From Verrucomicrobiales bacterium (GTDB lineage Bacteria > Verrucomicrobiota > Verrucomicrobiia > Limisphaerales > UBA11320): 49,418 nucleotides of DNA. The position numbers were made by a program, and so were the translations under genes. The notes beneath the pieces are model-generated. The model was not told the origin of the DNA. It ran no database searches and saw only the letters and a program-made list of their open reading frames with translations. The stretch covers positions 1-49,418 of the forward strand of contig JAEUHE010000045.1 of assembly GCA_016793885.1 (NCBI GenBank), written 5' to 3'. Positions 1-9,124 of this stretch are shown here, piece by piece (position 1 is the stretch's first letter; every line of letters starts with the position of its first letter).

Positions 1-251
1 GGGGTTGGTACCCCAGGCTGGGATGGGACGCACCGTTGGCGCTCAAGGGCAACGATTCACTGGACCGATGCAACCCAGCTTAGACGAGTGAGCCCAGATC
101 CGTAGGGGCTCCACCAGTGGGGTTAGACTCCACGGGCCAAAGGCCCAGCACCATCCCAGCCTGGGGTGCCAACCCCAGGTGGCCATCCCCACCCACGCCG
201 AGGGCTGAAAGCCCGCACCATCGCGGGGGCCTACACGCGGAATTCAATCTG
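1..251. repeat. Foldback repeat type A, copy 1 (cut by the window edge)
   Basis: Positions 1-26 and 151-176 are inverted complements with a single departure, which is a G:T wobble. They form a 26-bp stem around about 124 bases that include the small hairpin GGGCCaaaGGCCC. The whole stretch aligns with 16024-16281, so it is a dispersed repeat. The outer stem seen in copy 2 (GGGCTTTCAGCCCT) would lie left of base 1; its right partner AGGGCTGAAAGCCC is present near 200. I see no ORF inside. It could be a non-autonomous mobile element or a structured extragenic repeat. Confidence 0.85.
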
Positions 252-362
252 AATCTCACCCACTTCTAATCACACCCCCTGTGAGGGTGAGGCGGATCCA
301 AGCTTGCCAGTTTGGCCCCGGGTAGGGTAGGTTACCCTAGAACAAACCCGAGCTCCTAATTC

Positions 363-3300
363 ATGAAGTCTTTCCTATCCTCCTTGCTTGTACTCGTGTC
401 GGCGACGTCCTTCGCCGGGGTGGTCATCAACGAGATCCATTGCGACTCTGATCCTAATCCCTTGCATTCGGAGTTCATCGAGCTGTTCAACGATGGTTCG
501 CAGGCGGTGGACGTGGGTGGATGGCGTTTTACGGATGGGATCGACTACACGATCCCGGCCGGCACCGTGATTCCGCCCGGAGGCTACTTGGTGGTGTCGG
601 AGGACTTGAAAGGCTTCAACCAGGCCTTTGGTCCGAGCAAGCAAGCGGAGGTGATCGCGCATTGGAGCTTCGACGAGACTGCGGGCGACACGGCGGCAGA
701 CTCGACTCTAATCCCGAATGCCGCGGGTGAGTCTAAGACTGCGGTGGCCAGCGGAGGGGTGAACCAGAACGCCGAAGGCAAGTTCGGCGGCAGCGGGGTG
801 AGCATCGACGGCGTTTCGGGGAGTTACCTCACGATTCCGCACCTGGATGCCTTGTGGTCGGGCAGCTACACCATCGCGGCCTGGGTCAGGCCCGAGGATC
901 GAAGCTCGAACCCCATTCTGGCGGACAACCTGGCTCCGCAGGCGTTCCTCTTCAGTGTCGACACCGCTGCCAAGATGTCGCATCGGTTCGCCGCCGCCAT
1001 GCCGGCCACTCAGCCGGTCTGGACCGGCTCTGGCGGAGTGGTTAGCTCCAACGCCTGGCAGCATGTCGCGGCGGTCTGGGATCGCGAGTCACAGGTGGGC
1101 CGGATCTACGTCAACGGGGAACTGGTCTATAAGGGAATCGTCGGAAAAATGCCGACGGAGCTCAAGATGGTGGAAAACGCCCGTCCGTGGCACATCGGAC
1201 GCAACCAGGTCAATAACGAGTCCTTTAATGGGTTGATGGATGAATTGTGGGTGATTCGAGGCGCTCTGCCAGGAGCGTCGATCGTGACCCTCATGAACGA
1301 GAACCGGCTGGCGGCCACGGAGGTGGTTGACCTGGCGGATGTGGTGGGCGGTGGCGATGGCTCTCGGCCCGGGGTGCCGGCCGACCGCGGCATCGATGCA
1401 GCCTCCGGTTTGGAAGTCTCAGGGCCTGGGGCGGGCGACCATGCTCCCACCGCACCGGGAGATTATTACCCGGTGGCGCATCCCCTCATCGACGGCGTTT
1501 TCGTTCCGAACGGCACTCTGGCCGATGGGCAGGTCATCACGAGCACCGGGGTCAAAGCGGCTCTCAAGTCGGGTGACGGCGATCCTTCCCCTGGCTTTTG
1601 GGTGAACGGCGGCGGGTTGATTGGCGATCCCTCCAAGGTGAACAACTCGGGGGGATATTATCTTCCGCGATACTTGGAGGAGACCCTGACGCATTCCTTG
1701 CTCTCCGGAATGGCGCAGAAGGGCATCACTTTCGATCTGGACGCGATCGAGGCCTCCCGCGGGGGACTGCAAGTCACCGCGTTCACCGCCGTGGCGGCGG
1801 AGTCCCGGATGCAGGCCGGCGGCAAACTGACGGCTATCGTGCTGGTGGATGGGACGGAGATGTTCCGACACACCAACATCGCGGGCAACGAACAGGTCAT
1901 CGATCTTTCGATCGGCCGTGATGCCCGGTTTCTGACGCTGGTGATTGGCAACTCCGACAATAACAATGCCAACGATCATGGCTTCTTTGCCGATCCCTTC
2001 CTGCACCTTGAACCCTCCTCCGGCGCTGGAACGCCGTTGCCCGTGGTGGGGCCCTATCTGGGCGCGCTCGCCTCCGAGGGTGAGCTGGTCACTCTGCGGA
2101 ACACGGCGGGAGTCGTGATCGACGAGGTGGAGTATCGAACGGAGTTTCCCTGGCCAATCGCTGCGGCTGGAGAAGGAAGTTCAATGGAGCTTCAGCACCC
2201 GCGTCTCGACAATCAACTGGCCGGCAGTTGGCGTTCTTCGTTGGGAGCGCCCACGCCTGGGCTTCGGAACAGCGTGTTCACCGAGAATGCCGCGCCCCAG
2301 ATTCGCCAGGTGGAACACCTCCCGAAGGTTCCGGCGGCCCAGCAGCCTCTAACCATCACCGCCAAGATCACCGACCCGCAGGCCGTGGGCAAGGTGGAGC
2401 TTCACTACCAGATCGTGCTCCCTGGGAGCTATATCTCCTCACATCTCGCGCTCACCCCGGCCCAAGTCACGGCCAATCCATCCGCCCCGCGCATTCCGAA
2501 CCCGCTATTCGAAGCCTCCACCAACTGGGTTACCGTTGCCATGGTCGACACCGGCGCCGCGGGGGACGCGTTCGCCGGGGACTCGGTGTTCACCGCTATC
2601 GTCCCCGGTCAGGTCAATCGCGCTCTGATTCGTTACCGGATCACGGCCACCGATGGCTTGGGCAGCGCTGTGCGTGTGCCGTATGCCGATGACCCCGCCT
2701 TGAACTTTGCGGCCTATGTTTATAATGGAATCCCCGACTATGTGGCCGCGACACGCTCGGTCACTGGCACCCCTGGGTATGTGCACTCCAAGGAGGTAAT
2801 GTCGTCGGTGCCAGCTTATTCGTTGATCACCGATGCCAATGATCTGATCAAGTGCATGGCCTACAATGGCAGCGACCAGATTCCTTCCGACAATTTTGAA
2901 TCCCGCGAGGCGTTCAACTGGAATGGCACGTTTGTCTACAATGGCGAGGTGTATGACCACATCCGCTATCGTCTGCGTCAGCGGAACGACCGTTACGGCG
3001 GGGCAGGCAAGCGCAGTTTCCGATTTCGGTTCAACCGTGGCCACTACGCCCAGTTTCATGATGTCGAGGGCGCTCCGTATCCCGAGAAGTGGCGGACATT
3101 GAATTCCCACAAAATGAGCGCCCGCGGCGGCCCCAACCTGGGTTTGCATGAGGTGGCTAACTCGTATCTTTGGAGAATCTTTGGGGTTCCTTCCCCGGGG
3201 GCGCATTGGTTTCATTTCCGCGTGGTCGACGGGCCGGAGGAAGCGCCTGCCGGTGTGAATGGACAGCATCTGGGAGACTTCTTCGGCCTGATGCTGGGCC

Positions 3301-5879
3301 TGGAGGACTATGATTCCCGCTTCCTGAGAGCTCGGAAGCTGCCGGCGGGAAACATTTACAAACTGAACAGCTATATTCTTAACGGCAAGGAAGTGCAGCG
3401 ATACCAGGCGCCGGACAGCGTCACCGATGCTTCGGACTTCTATAACATTCTGAATAATCTGAGACCCCAACGGACGACCGAATGGTTGAACACCCATGTC
3501 GATTTTCCGGCGTGGTATCGGTATCACACGGTGGTGGACGCGGTCCGCCATTATGACGTCGCTCCGAACACGGGCGAACATCTCAAGAACCGAGCCTGGT
3601 ACTTCCAGCCGGACGCCCAGAACCCCCTGGGGAAGCTGGTCACGCTTCCGTGGGACTCCGACACCAGCTGGGGTCCGAATTGGAACGGCGGGGAGGACTT
3701 CACGAAGGCCGCGGTGATCTCCTCGAACAAGCCTGAGTTCGTGCGTGATTACCGCAACGTGGTGCGGGAGTTCCGCGACCTGGTGTGGCAGCGCGATCAA
3801 ATCGAGCCGATGCTGGATCGCTTTCAGGTCATGATCGCTCCGTTTCAGCTCGCCGATCGGGATCGCTGGACGGGTGCGCCCGCAGCCGCGGGTTCCCAAT
3901 CCGACCCCGCCTTCGCTACCAAGGTGGCTGACATGAAGAAGTTCGCTTTTATCGGGGGTACCTGGGAGGGCGGAGACGATCCGTCCGAGACCGCCTCGAA
4001 GGATAGCGGCCTATCGGGTCAGCAGGGACGCGACGCCTACCTGGATTGGTTGCAGACCGACGCCGCCATCCCGGCGACGCCCGTCATTAGCTATTCCGGG
4101 GCATCCGGGTATCCGGCCAACGGGCTGGCCTTTACCTCCTCCGTCTTTGCGGATCCTCAGGGCGGAGACACGTTCGGAGCCATGGAATGGCGCTTGGCGG
4201 AGTATCAGCCGAATGTGATCCAGCCGGACGACGAACCCATTATCGCCGCAAAGTCCACTTGGAAATTCGACGACCGCGGCATCGATCGTGGGACCGAATG
4301 GCGGCAACCTGGCTACGATGACTCGGCCTGGGGTGTGGGCAACGGTGACTTTGGTTACGGCGAGGCTGGGTTGGGTACGACCAACTCGTTTGGTCCCAGC
4401 ACTTCGAATCGGCACCTGACTTATTATTACCGCAAGCAATTCACCGTCACGGAGCCGGAACGGTTCACCGGCTTCCGGCTGGGAGTTCGCCGGGATGATG
4501 GGGCGGTGGTCTATCTCAACGGACAGGAGGTTTTCCGCACTGGGTTACCGGCAGCCCCAGCGCCGATCCTGTTTACCACTCGCGCGAGTTCAGACCAGAA
4601 TGGCGCGAACGAGACCACGTACTTTCCATTCGTATTGCCGGTGAGCGCGCTCGCGGTGGGGGCCAACACCATCGCAGTGGAGGTGCACCAGTTCTCAACC
4701 AACAGCTCCGACATGCGCTTCGACTTGACCCTGGGCGGAATTTATCCCGTGCCGCCGGTCCCGGCCGAGTTGGCTTGGGAGTACGAGCATCGTTGGAAGT
4801 CTCCTGTTATCACCGCGTTCGATCCGGCCATCAGCATTCCAGCCAGCGCGGCTCGTGAGAACCGTCACTATCGCGTCCGGGTGCGTCATCAGGATAATAC
4901 CGGGCGATGGAGTCACTGGTCCGCTCCGGTGGAGTTTCTCACGACGCCTCCGAGTATTCAGCCGTTGCTCGATCATTTGGTGATCTCGGAGATCATGTAT
5001 GATCCCGCGTCTGAAACACCGGCCGAGGCGCTAGCCGGATGGGGCTCGCAAGATTTTGAATACATCGAGCTGGCGAATCTGAGCTCGGCACTCACTCTGG
5101 ATCTGACGGATGTCCGCTTTACCAGGGGGGTGGAAGTGGATATTGCCGCTGGAACACGTTTGGCACCTGGCGCCCATTGTTTGGTGGTCCGCAGTAAGGC
5201 GGCTTTTGAGTTGCGATATGGCAAGGGTCTTCCGGTGGTTGGAGAGTTCTCCAGCTCGCGGCTGGACAGTGGCGGCGAGCCGTTAAAGCTGGCGTACGGC
5301 GGGGGAGTTCCCCTGCGAGAGTTCCGCTATGATGACGAGGCTCCCTGGCCGCTGGGTGCGAACGGCACTGGGCTATCCATCTCCTATCCTACGGGCCTGG
5401 GAACCGCGGACCAGGGTGAAGGACTGCGTTGGCGTGTCGGACCCGCCACTCCTGGACACTCGAATGTATTCCCTCAGGACTGGGCGTCCTGGCTGCGGAA
5501 TTACTTCGATCCGGCCGATCCCACTTATGCGGTGACGTCGGCGCCGGATGCCGATGCGGATGCCGATGGGCAGTCCAACATCCTGGAATATATCCTGGGC
5601 TCGTCGCCCAACGTCGCATCTTCCAAAGGGGTGGTGTTGGCCGGAACGGTGGAGCACGAGGGGGCGCGGTACTTCGCCCTCTCCTACTTGCAGCGTCCAG
5701 GAGTGACGGTGAGTATCGATGCGTCGAGCGACCTCACGGCTTGGTCGCTTGAATCTCTACTCGAAGTCACCCCTCACCTGGTGCTACCCGATGGATCCAC
5801 AGCGATTACTCTCCGGGAAGCCGTTCCGTTGGGAGCCAACGGTCGCACCCGGTTCCTGAGGATTCGGGCTAGGTTTTAG
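363..5879 (+). CDS. Giant secreted Lamin-tail/LamG/CotH-domain protein
   Basis: This 1838-residue protein begins with a signal peptide (about 1-18, ending SFAG). A Lamin-tail domain starts at about 20 and is interrupted near 93 by a LamG/concanavalin-like domain (about 97-300) plus an unassigned region, then resumes at about 553-635. An Ig-like stretch follows (about 645-780), then a CotH kinase-like region (about 865-1180), a galactose-binding-like beta domain (about 1300-1460), a fibronectin-like segment, and a second complete Lamin-tail domain (about 1535-1690). The tail carries an Asp/Ala calcium-binding-type motif (DADADADG, about 1729). Domains of this kind occur in exported verrucomicrobial and planctomycete proteins; the exact substrate is unknown. 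It is probably exported or surface-attached. It stands alone, converging on ung with only two bases between the stops. No clear ribosome site precedes the ATG. Confidence 0.9.
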   Translation: MKSFLSSLLVLVSATSFAGVVINEIHCDSDPNPLHSEFIELFNDGSQAVDVGGWRFTDGIDYTIPAGTVIPPGGYLVVSEDLKGFNQAFGPSKQAEVIAHWSFDETAGDTAADSTLIPNAAGESKTAVASGGVNQNAEGKFGGSGVSIDGVSGSYLTIPHLDALWSGSYTIAAWVRPEDRSSNPILADNLAPQAFLFSVDTAAKMSHRFAAAMPATQPVWTGSGGVVSSNAWQHVAAVWDRESQVGRIYVNGELVYKGIVGKMPTELKMVENARPWHIGRNQVNNESFNGLMDELWVIRGALPGASIVTLMNENRLAATEVVDLADVVGGGDGSRPGVPADRGIDAASGLEVSGPGAGDHAPTAPGDYYPVAHPLIDGVFVPNGTLADGQVITSTGVKAALKSGDGDPSPGFWVNGGGLIGDPSKVNNSGGYYLPRYLEETLTHSLLSGMAQKGITFDLDAIEASRGGLQVTAFTAVAAESRMQAGGKLTAIVLVDGTEMFRHTNIAGNEQVIDLSIGRDARFLTLVIGNSDNNNANDHGFFADPFLHLEPSSGAGTPLPVVGPYLGALASEGELVTLRNTAGVVIDEVEYRTEFPWPIAAAGEGSSMELQHPRLDNQLAGSWRSSLGAPTPGLRNSVFTENAAPQIRQVEHLPKVPAAQQPLTITAKITDPQAVGKVELHYQIVLPGSYISSHLALTPAQVTANPSAPRIPNPLFEASTNWVTVAMVDTGAAGDAFAGDSVFTAIVPGQVNRALIRYRITATDGLGSAVRVPYADDPALNFAAYVYNGIPDYVAATRSVTGTPGYVHSKEVMSSVPAYSLITDANDLIKCMAYNGSDQIPSDNFESREAFNWNGTFVYNGEVYDHIRYRLRQRNDRYGGAGKRSFRFRFNRGHYAQFHDVEGAPYPEKWRTLNSHKMSARGGPNLGLHEVANSYLWRIFGVPSPGAHWFHFRVVDGPEEAPAGVNGQHLGDFFGLMLGLEDYDSRFLRARKLPAGNIYKLNSYILNGKEVQRYQAPDSVTDASDFYNILNNLRPQRTTEWLNTHVDFPAWYRYHTVVDAVRHYDVAPNTGEHLKNRAWYFQPDAQNPLGKLVTLPWDSDTSWGPNWNGGEDFTKAAVISSNKPEFVRDYRNVVREFRDLVWQRDQIEPMLDRFQVMIAPFQLADRDRWTGAPAAAGSQSDPAFATKVADMKKFAFIGGTWEGGDDPSETASKDSGLSGQQGRDAYLDWLQTDAAIPATPVISYSGASGYPANGLAFTSSVFADPQGGDTFGAMEWRLAEYQPNVIQPDDEPIIAAKSTWKFDDRGIDRGTEWRQPGYDDSAWGVGNGDFGYGEAGLGTTNSFGPSTSNRHLTYYYRKQFTVTEPERFTGFRLGVRRDDGAVVYLNGQEVFRTGLPAAPAPILFTTRASSDQNGANETTYFPFVLPVSALAVGANTIAVEVHQFSTNSSDMRFDLTLGGIYPVPPVPAELAWEYEHRWKSPVITAFDPAISIPASAARENRHYRVRVRHQDNTGRWSHWSAPVEFLTTPPSIQPLLDHLVISEIMYDPASETPAEALAGWGSQDFEYIELANLSSALTLDLTDVRFTRGVEVDIAAGTRLAPGAHCLVVRSKAAFELRYGKGLPVVGEFSSSRLDSGGEPLKLAYGGGVPLREFRYDDEAPWPLGANGTGLSISYPTGLGTADQGEGLRWRVGPATPGHSNVFPQDWASWLRNYFDPADPTYAVTSAPDADADADGQSNILEYILGSSPNVASSKGVVLAGTVEHEGARYFALSYLQRPGVTVSIDASSDLTAWSLESLLEVTPHLVLPDGSTAITLREAVPLGANGRTRFLRIRARF

Positions 5880-5881
5880 GT

Positions 5882-6562
5882 TTAGAGCTCCGGGATCTGC
5901 CAGTCGATCGGCCTCAATCCCGCATCTTCCAGATAGTGGTTGGTGCGGGAAAAGCAGCGGCAGCCGAAAAACTTGCGAGCGGACAACGGCGATGGATGCG
6001 CACAGCTGATCACGCGATGTTGGGTTTGTGTGATCAGCTGCGCCTTTTTTTGGGCTGAGGCCCCCCAGAGCAGGAAAACTACCCGGGTTGGCTTGGCGGC
6101 TACGAGCTCCAGGATCCTATCGGTGAAGAGTTCCCAGCCTTGGCGTTGATGGGAGTTCGGCTGCCTTGCCTCGAGAGTGAGAACCGTGTTGAGCATCAGG
6201 ATTCCCTGCTTCGCCCACGTCTCCAAATGGCCGTGTTGCGGGATGGCACATCCCAAATCCGAATGCAGCTCTTTGTAGATGTTTCTCAACGATCCCGGCA
6301 GCGGTCGGACTTCCGGCTTCACGGAAAAGCACAACCCATGAGCGTAGCCAGGAGTGGGGTAGGGATCCTGGCCCAACAAAACAACCTTCACGTCGTCAAA
6401 CGACGTGAGCTCCAGCGCCCGGAAGATGTCTTCCCGCGGTGGTAGCAGCGCCTTTCCGGCGGCAAGTTCTCGAGCAAGGAAGGCATCGAGTGCCTGGTAG
6501 CTGGGTTTGGTTGTTTCGTTCTGGAGCAGGGAGCGCCAGCCGACGGGGATGGGAGGCAGCAT
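5882..6562 (-). CDS. ung: Uracil-DNA glycosylase, family 1
   Basis: This enzyme removes uracil from DNA at the start of base-excision repair. The family 1 motifs are intact: GQDPYP at residues 64-69, with the catalytic Asp at 66, and HPSPLS at 189-194 for the minor-groove loop. The length of 226 residues is normal. The open frame extends 28 codons further upstream, but I chose the ATG at 6562: it is preceded by a GGAG-type ribosome site and lies 16 bases after the stop of the histidine kinase gene. The longer version would overlap that gene and add residues the family lacks. The short gap suggests co-transcription with the kinase. Confidence 0.95.
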   Translation of the reverse strand: MLPPIPVGWRSLLQNETTKPSYQALDAFLARELAAGKALLPPREDIFRALELTSFDDVKVVLLGQDPYPTPGYAHGLCFSVKPEVRPLPGSLRNIYKELHSDLGCAIPQHGHLETWAKQGILMLNTVLTLEARQPNSHQRQGWELFTDRILELVAAKPTRVVFLLWGASAQKKAQLITQTQHRVISCAHPSPLSARKFFGCRCFSRTNHYLEDAGLRPIDWQIPEL

Positions 6563-6578
6563 GCGATCACTCCGGGGG

Positions 6579-8648
6579 TCAAGCCTTGGCGTCTGATACC
6601 GCGACCAAGGCGGTGGCTCGGTGCAGTGCCTGGCTGAGCTCTTCAATTGTGTTGGGCTTGTGCAGCACGTCGCGGATTCCGGCGAGTCGCGCGCGGTGTC
6701 TGAGTTCGTCGGTAACGCGGCCGGAGCAGAGTAGGACGGGAATATCCGGTCGGATCTCCAAGATGCTCGACGCCGTCTGGAAGCCGGACATACCCGGCAT
6801 GTTCTGATCGGTGATAACGGCGTCGAACCGTTCAGGTGCGCTCCGGAATACGTTCATCGCTTCGTGTGGGCTCGTAAAGCCGTCGACTTGATATCCGAGA
6901 CGCTCGAGCATCCGTTTCGCCAGACTCACGAGGCTGCTTTCGTCGTCCACATACAGCACCCGCAGTCCATTTCCTCGGATGGGCTCGGCGGAACTCGCGG
7001 CGACCGCTTCTTCGGTGTTGATCGCGGCGGGGAGAAAAACTCTGAACAGCGCTCCCCGCCCGGGTTGGCTCGCCACCGTGATGGATCCATCGTGATCGTG
7101 CACGATGCCGTGCACGACGGAGAGGCCGAGACCTGTCCCCTGGCCGGGTTGTTTGGTGGTGAAGAACGGATCGAAAATACGGCTGAGAGTGGTGGCATCC
7201 ATTCCCTTGCCGGTGTCGCGCACGGATAGGCAGGCAAACAGACCTGGACGCAACCCCTCGATCCGCTCAGGGCTGCCCGCGGAAACCATGACCGGCTTGA
7301 GTTTAATCTCGATGCATCCGAGCTGATCTCCGAGCGCATGCCAGGCGTTCGTGACCAAGTTCGCCAGCACCTGATGGATCTGGGTGGGATCCGCCACCAC
7401 AGGGGGCGCCGAGTCGTCGATGGAACTGAGCAACTCGACCGTGGCCGGAATGGTTGCCCTCAGAAACCGGACGGTTTCCTGGACGATGGGCGCCAGGCCA
7501 ATCACCTGGCGGTCCTGGGGTTGTTGGCGGCTGAAGGTGAGAATCTGCTGAATCAGACTTTTGGCTCGCGCGCTAGCCGCCTTGATGCCCGCTAGATTTT
7601 CGTAGGCCGGATGCAGGCGCGGCACTTCGGTCATGGCTAGTTCCGCATTTCCGAGGATCGCCGCCAGGATGTTGTTGAAATCGTGAGCGACGCCCCCCGC
7701 CAACTGGCCTATGGCTTCCATTTTCTGCGACTGCCGGAGTTCGCGTTCGCTTTCCTGAAGGGCGGCCTCGGCGCGCTTGCGGGCGGTGATGTCGGTGATG
7801 GTTCCGACCATGCGAAGCGGCTTTCCGTTCGCGTCCCGCACCACCACCTTGCCTCGATCCAGAAACCAGCGGAACTCTCCGGACTTGTGGCGGAGCCGAA
7901 CCTCATCCTGCTTCACCGGCGTCTTTCCGGAAAGGTGATCTTCGAGCACCTGTTGGATGCGCTGAACGTCGTCGGGATGGAGCACGGTGAAGAAGAACTC
8001 CACCCGCTGGGGGATTTCCTCCACCGAGTATCCCAATAGCCTGGCCCATTGCGCGCTGAAGTGCACGCTTCCGGAAGGGATATCCCAGTCCCAAAGTCCG
8101 TCGAGCGTGGCGTCCATGGCGTAGTTGAGCTGCTCCCGACTGGCAGCGAGCTCGCGAGCCTTGCGATGGAGCTCCAGCACGGACATAACTTGCCGGCCAA
8201 GAACCCGGAGCCCTTCCAGTTGGGAAGCAGTAAGCTGCCGCGGCGTCCGATCGATCACGCAAAGAGCCCCGATCGCATGACCTTCAGGAGATTGAAGCGG
8301 AGCCCCGGCATAAAATCGGATTCGTGGCTCGCCTGTCACGAGCGGGTTATTGGCAAATCGCTCATCGTGGAGAGCATCGGGCACCACGAAGAGCTCGGAT
8401 TGTAGGATGGCGTGTCCGCAAAACGAGATGTCCCGCGCCGTTTGCGTCAGGGCCGTGCCGACCTTCGATCGGAAAAACTGTTCCTGCTCACCGACCAGGC
8501 TCACGAGGGAGATTGGGGTGCCGCATATCTGGGCGGCCAACGCCGTGAGATCGTCCAAGCCCGGATCCGGAAGATCGGTGGGGAAATCATAACGCCGCAT
8601 CGTCTCAAGGCGCGATGTCTCGTCGGCCGGGGGAAGCGGCTTGAACAT
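6579..8648 (-). CDS. Hybrid sensor histidine kinase (GAF-PAS-HisKA-HATPase-REC)
   Basis: This is a 689-residue cytoplasmic sensor without membrane segments. A GAF domain (about 20-160) is followed by a PAS domain (about 172-295) with a PAC-like end. A HisKA helix carries the phosphoacceptor His322 in AHDFNNIL. The ATPase domain has Asn434, the G1 box DTGKGM (478-483) and the G2 box GTGLGLS (504-510). A C-terminal receiver has acidic residues 568-569, phosphoacceptor Asp614 and Lys664. The AHDFNN type is common in hybrid kinases with a fused receiver. The signal is unknown; the GAF and PAS domains suggest a small cytoplasmic ligand or redox cue. No separate response regulator lies nearby. The ung gene follows after 16 bases. 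Confidence 0.93.
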   Translation of the reverse strand: MFKPLPPADETSRLETMRRYDFPTDLPDPGLDDLTALAAQICGTPISLVSLVGEQEQFFRSKVGTALTQTARDISFCGHAILQSELFVVPDALHDERFANNPLVTGEPRIRFYAGAPLQSPEGHAIGALCVIDRTPRQLTASQLEGLRVLGRQVMSVLELHRKARELAASREQLNYAMDATLDGLWDWDIPSGSVHFSAQWARLLGYSVEEIPQRVEFFFTVLHPDDVQRIQQVLEDHLSGKTPVKQDEVRLRHKSGEFRWFLDRGKVVVRDANGKPLRMVGTITDITARKRAEAALQESERELRQSQKMEAIGQLAGGVAHDFNNILAAILGNAELAMTEVPRLHPAYENLAGIKAASARAKSLIQQILTFSRQQPQDRQVIGLAPIVQETVRFLRATIPATVELLSSIDDSAPPVVADPTQIHQVLANLVTNAWHALGDQLGCIEIKLKPVMVSAGSPERIEGLRPGLFACLSVRDTGKGMDATTLSRIFDPFFTTKQPGQGTGLGLSVVHGIVHDHDGSITVASQPGRGALFRVFLPAAINTEEAVAASSAEPIRGNGLRVLYVDDESSLVSLAKRMLERLGYQVDGFTSPHEAMNVFRSAPERFDAVITDQNMPGMSGFQTASSILEIRPDIPVLLCSGRVTDELRHRARLAGIRDVLHKPNTIEELSQALHRATALVAVSDAKA

Positions 8649-8752
8649 AAATTAGTAAAACTCTATAGCCAGTCGTGCTGAGAATGGCGAGTGCGAAAAA
8701 GTATCTGACGAAGTCAATAAGGATGGGGGGGTTAGTCGGCCTGCTAAAATTT

Positions 8753-8775
8753 AAAATCCGGCTGCCGGATTTTTT
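8753..8775. terminator. Hairpin with T-run
   Basis: A perfect 9-bp stem (AAAATCCGG / CCGGATTTT) with a 3-base loop is followed by six T on the plus strand. Read on the minus strand it is also followed by a T-rich stretch, so it could work in both directions. It lies 104 bases upstream of the histidine kinase gene and would insulate that gene from transcription arriving from the DUF1501 side. Confidence 0.6.
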
Positions 8776-8841
8776 GGAAATTCAGTCTGACTGCCCAGAA
8801 TCGATCTGTTTTGCCTCCATTCATCCCGCTCCGCTTGCTTT

Positions 8842-8930
8842 TCAGACCGCCCTCACCATCCGGTGCAGTCTCTTGAGGTTGTAGGCCGTGCTGGGGAGGC
8901 AAAAGAAGTGGTGTGTCGTGATCAAGATTG
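8842..8930 (-). pseudogene. C-terminal remnant of an IS transposase
   Basis: On the minus strand one frame reads PSTAYNLKRLHRMVRAV and then a stop at 8842-8844. The AYNLKRL signature is typical of the C-terminus of IS4/IS5/IS1182-type DDE transposases, where it follows the last catalytic block. I can follow the frame for only about 30 residues; no DDE motif or inverted-repeat ends are visible, and further upstream the similarity seems to continue in another frame. It is therefore a decayed fragment. It lies in a 472-base gap that also holds a hairpin terminator and a foldback repeat. Confidence 0.5.
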
Positions 8931-9025
8931 AGGAAGCGGGGACCCAGGCAAAACTCGACGGCGTTGCCCCGCTCCAGCTTCAAGCATACCAACAGCGAAT
9001 CGGCTCTTTTCCGCAGGAAAAATAT

Positions 9026-9124
9026 CTAGCAGCCTGTCGCGACGATTCCTAAAAGATAACTCAGCACTATCGGGCTCCAGAGCCGGACTTACGTCCGGTC
9101 GGGACAAGTCCGACAGGCTGCTAG
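9026..9124. repeat. Foldback repeat type C
   Basis: A perfect 14-bp inverted repeat, CTAGCAGCCTGTCG at 9026-9039 and its complement at 9111-9124, bounds a 99-bp element. Inside is a second hairpin, CCGGAC-TTAC-GTCCGG at 9083-9098. The right end supplies the TAG stop codon of the DUF1501 gene (9121-9123 on the minus strand), so the element abuts that gene exactly and may have redefined its C-terminus. No ORF is present. Confidence 0.8.

Noticed and set aside
2505..3899. Long minus-strand frame (464 residues) opposite the giant secreted protein
   Set aside because: It is antisense to a well-supported gene and has no recognisable features.
8675..8884. A 69-residue plus-strand frame in the gap after the kinase gene
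   Set aside because: It crosses the hairpin terminator and the transposase remnant on the other strand, and has no recognisable domain.
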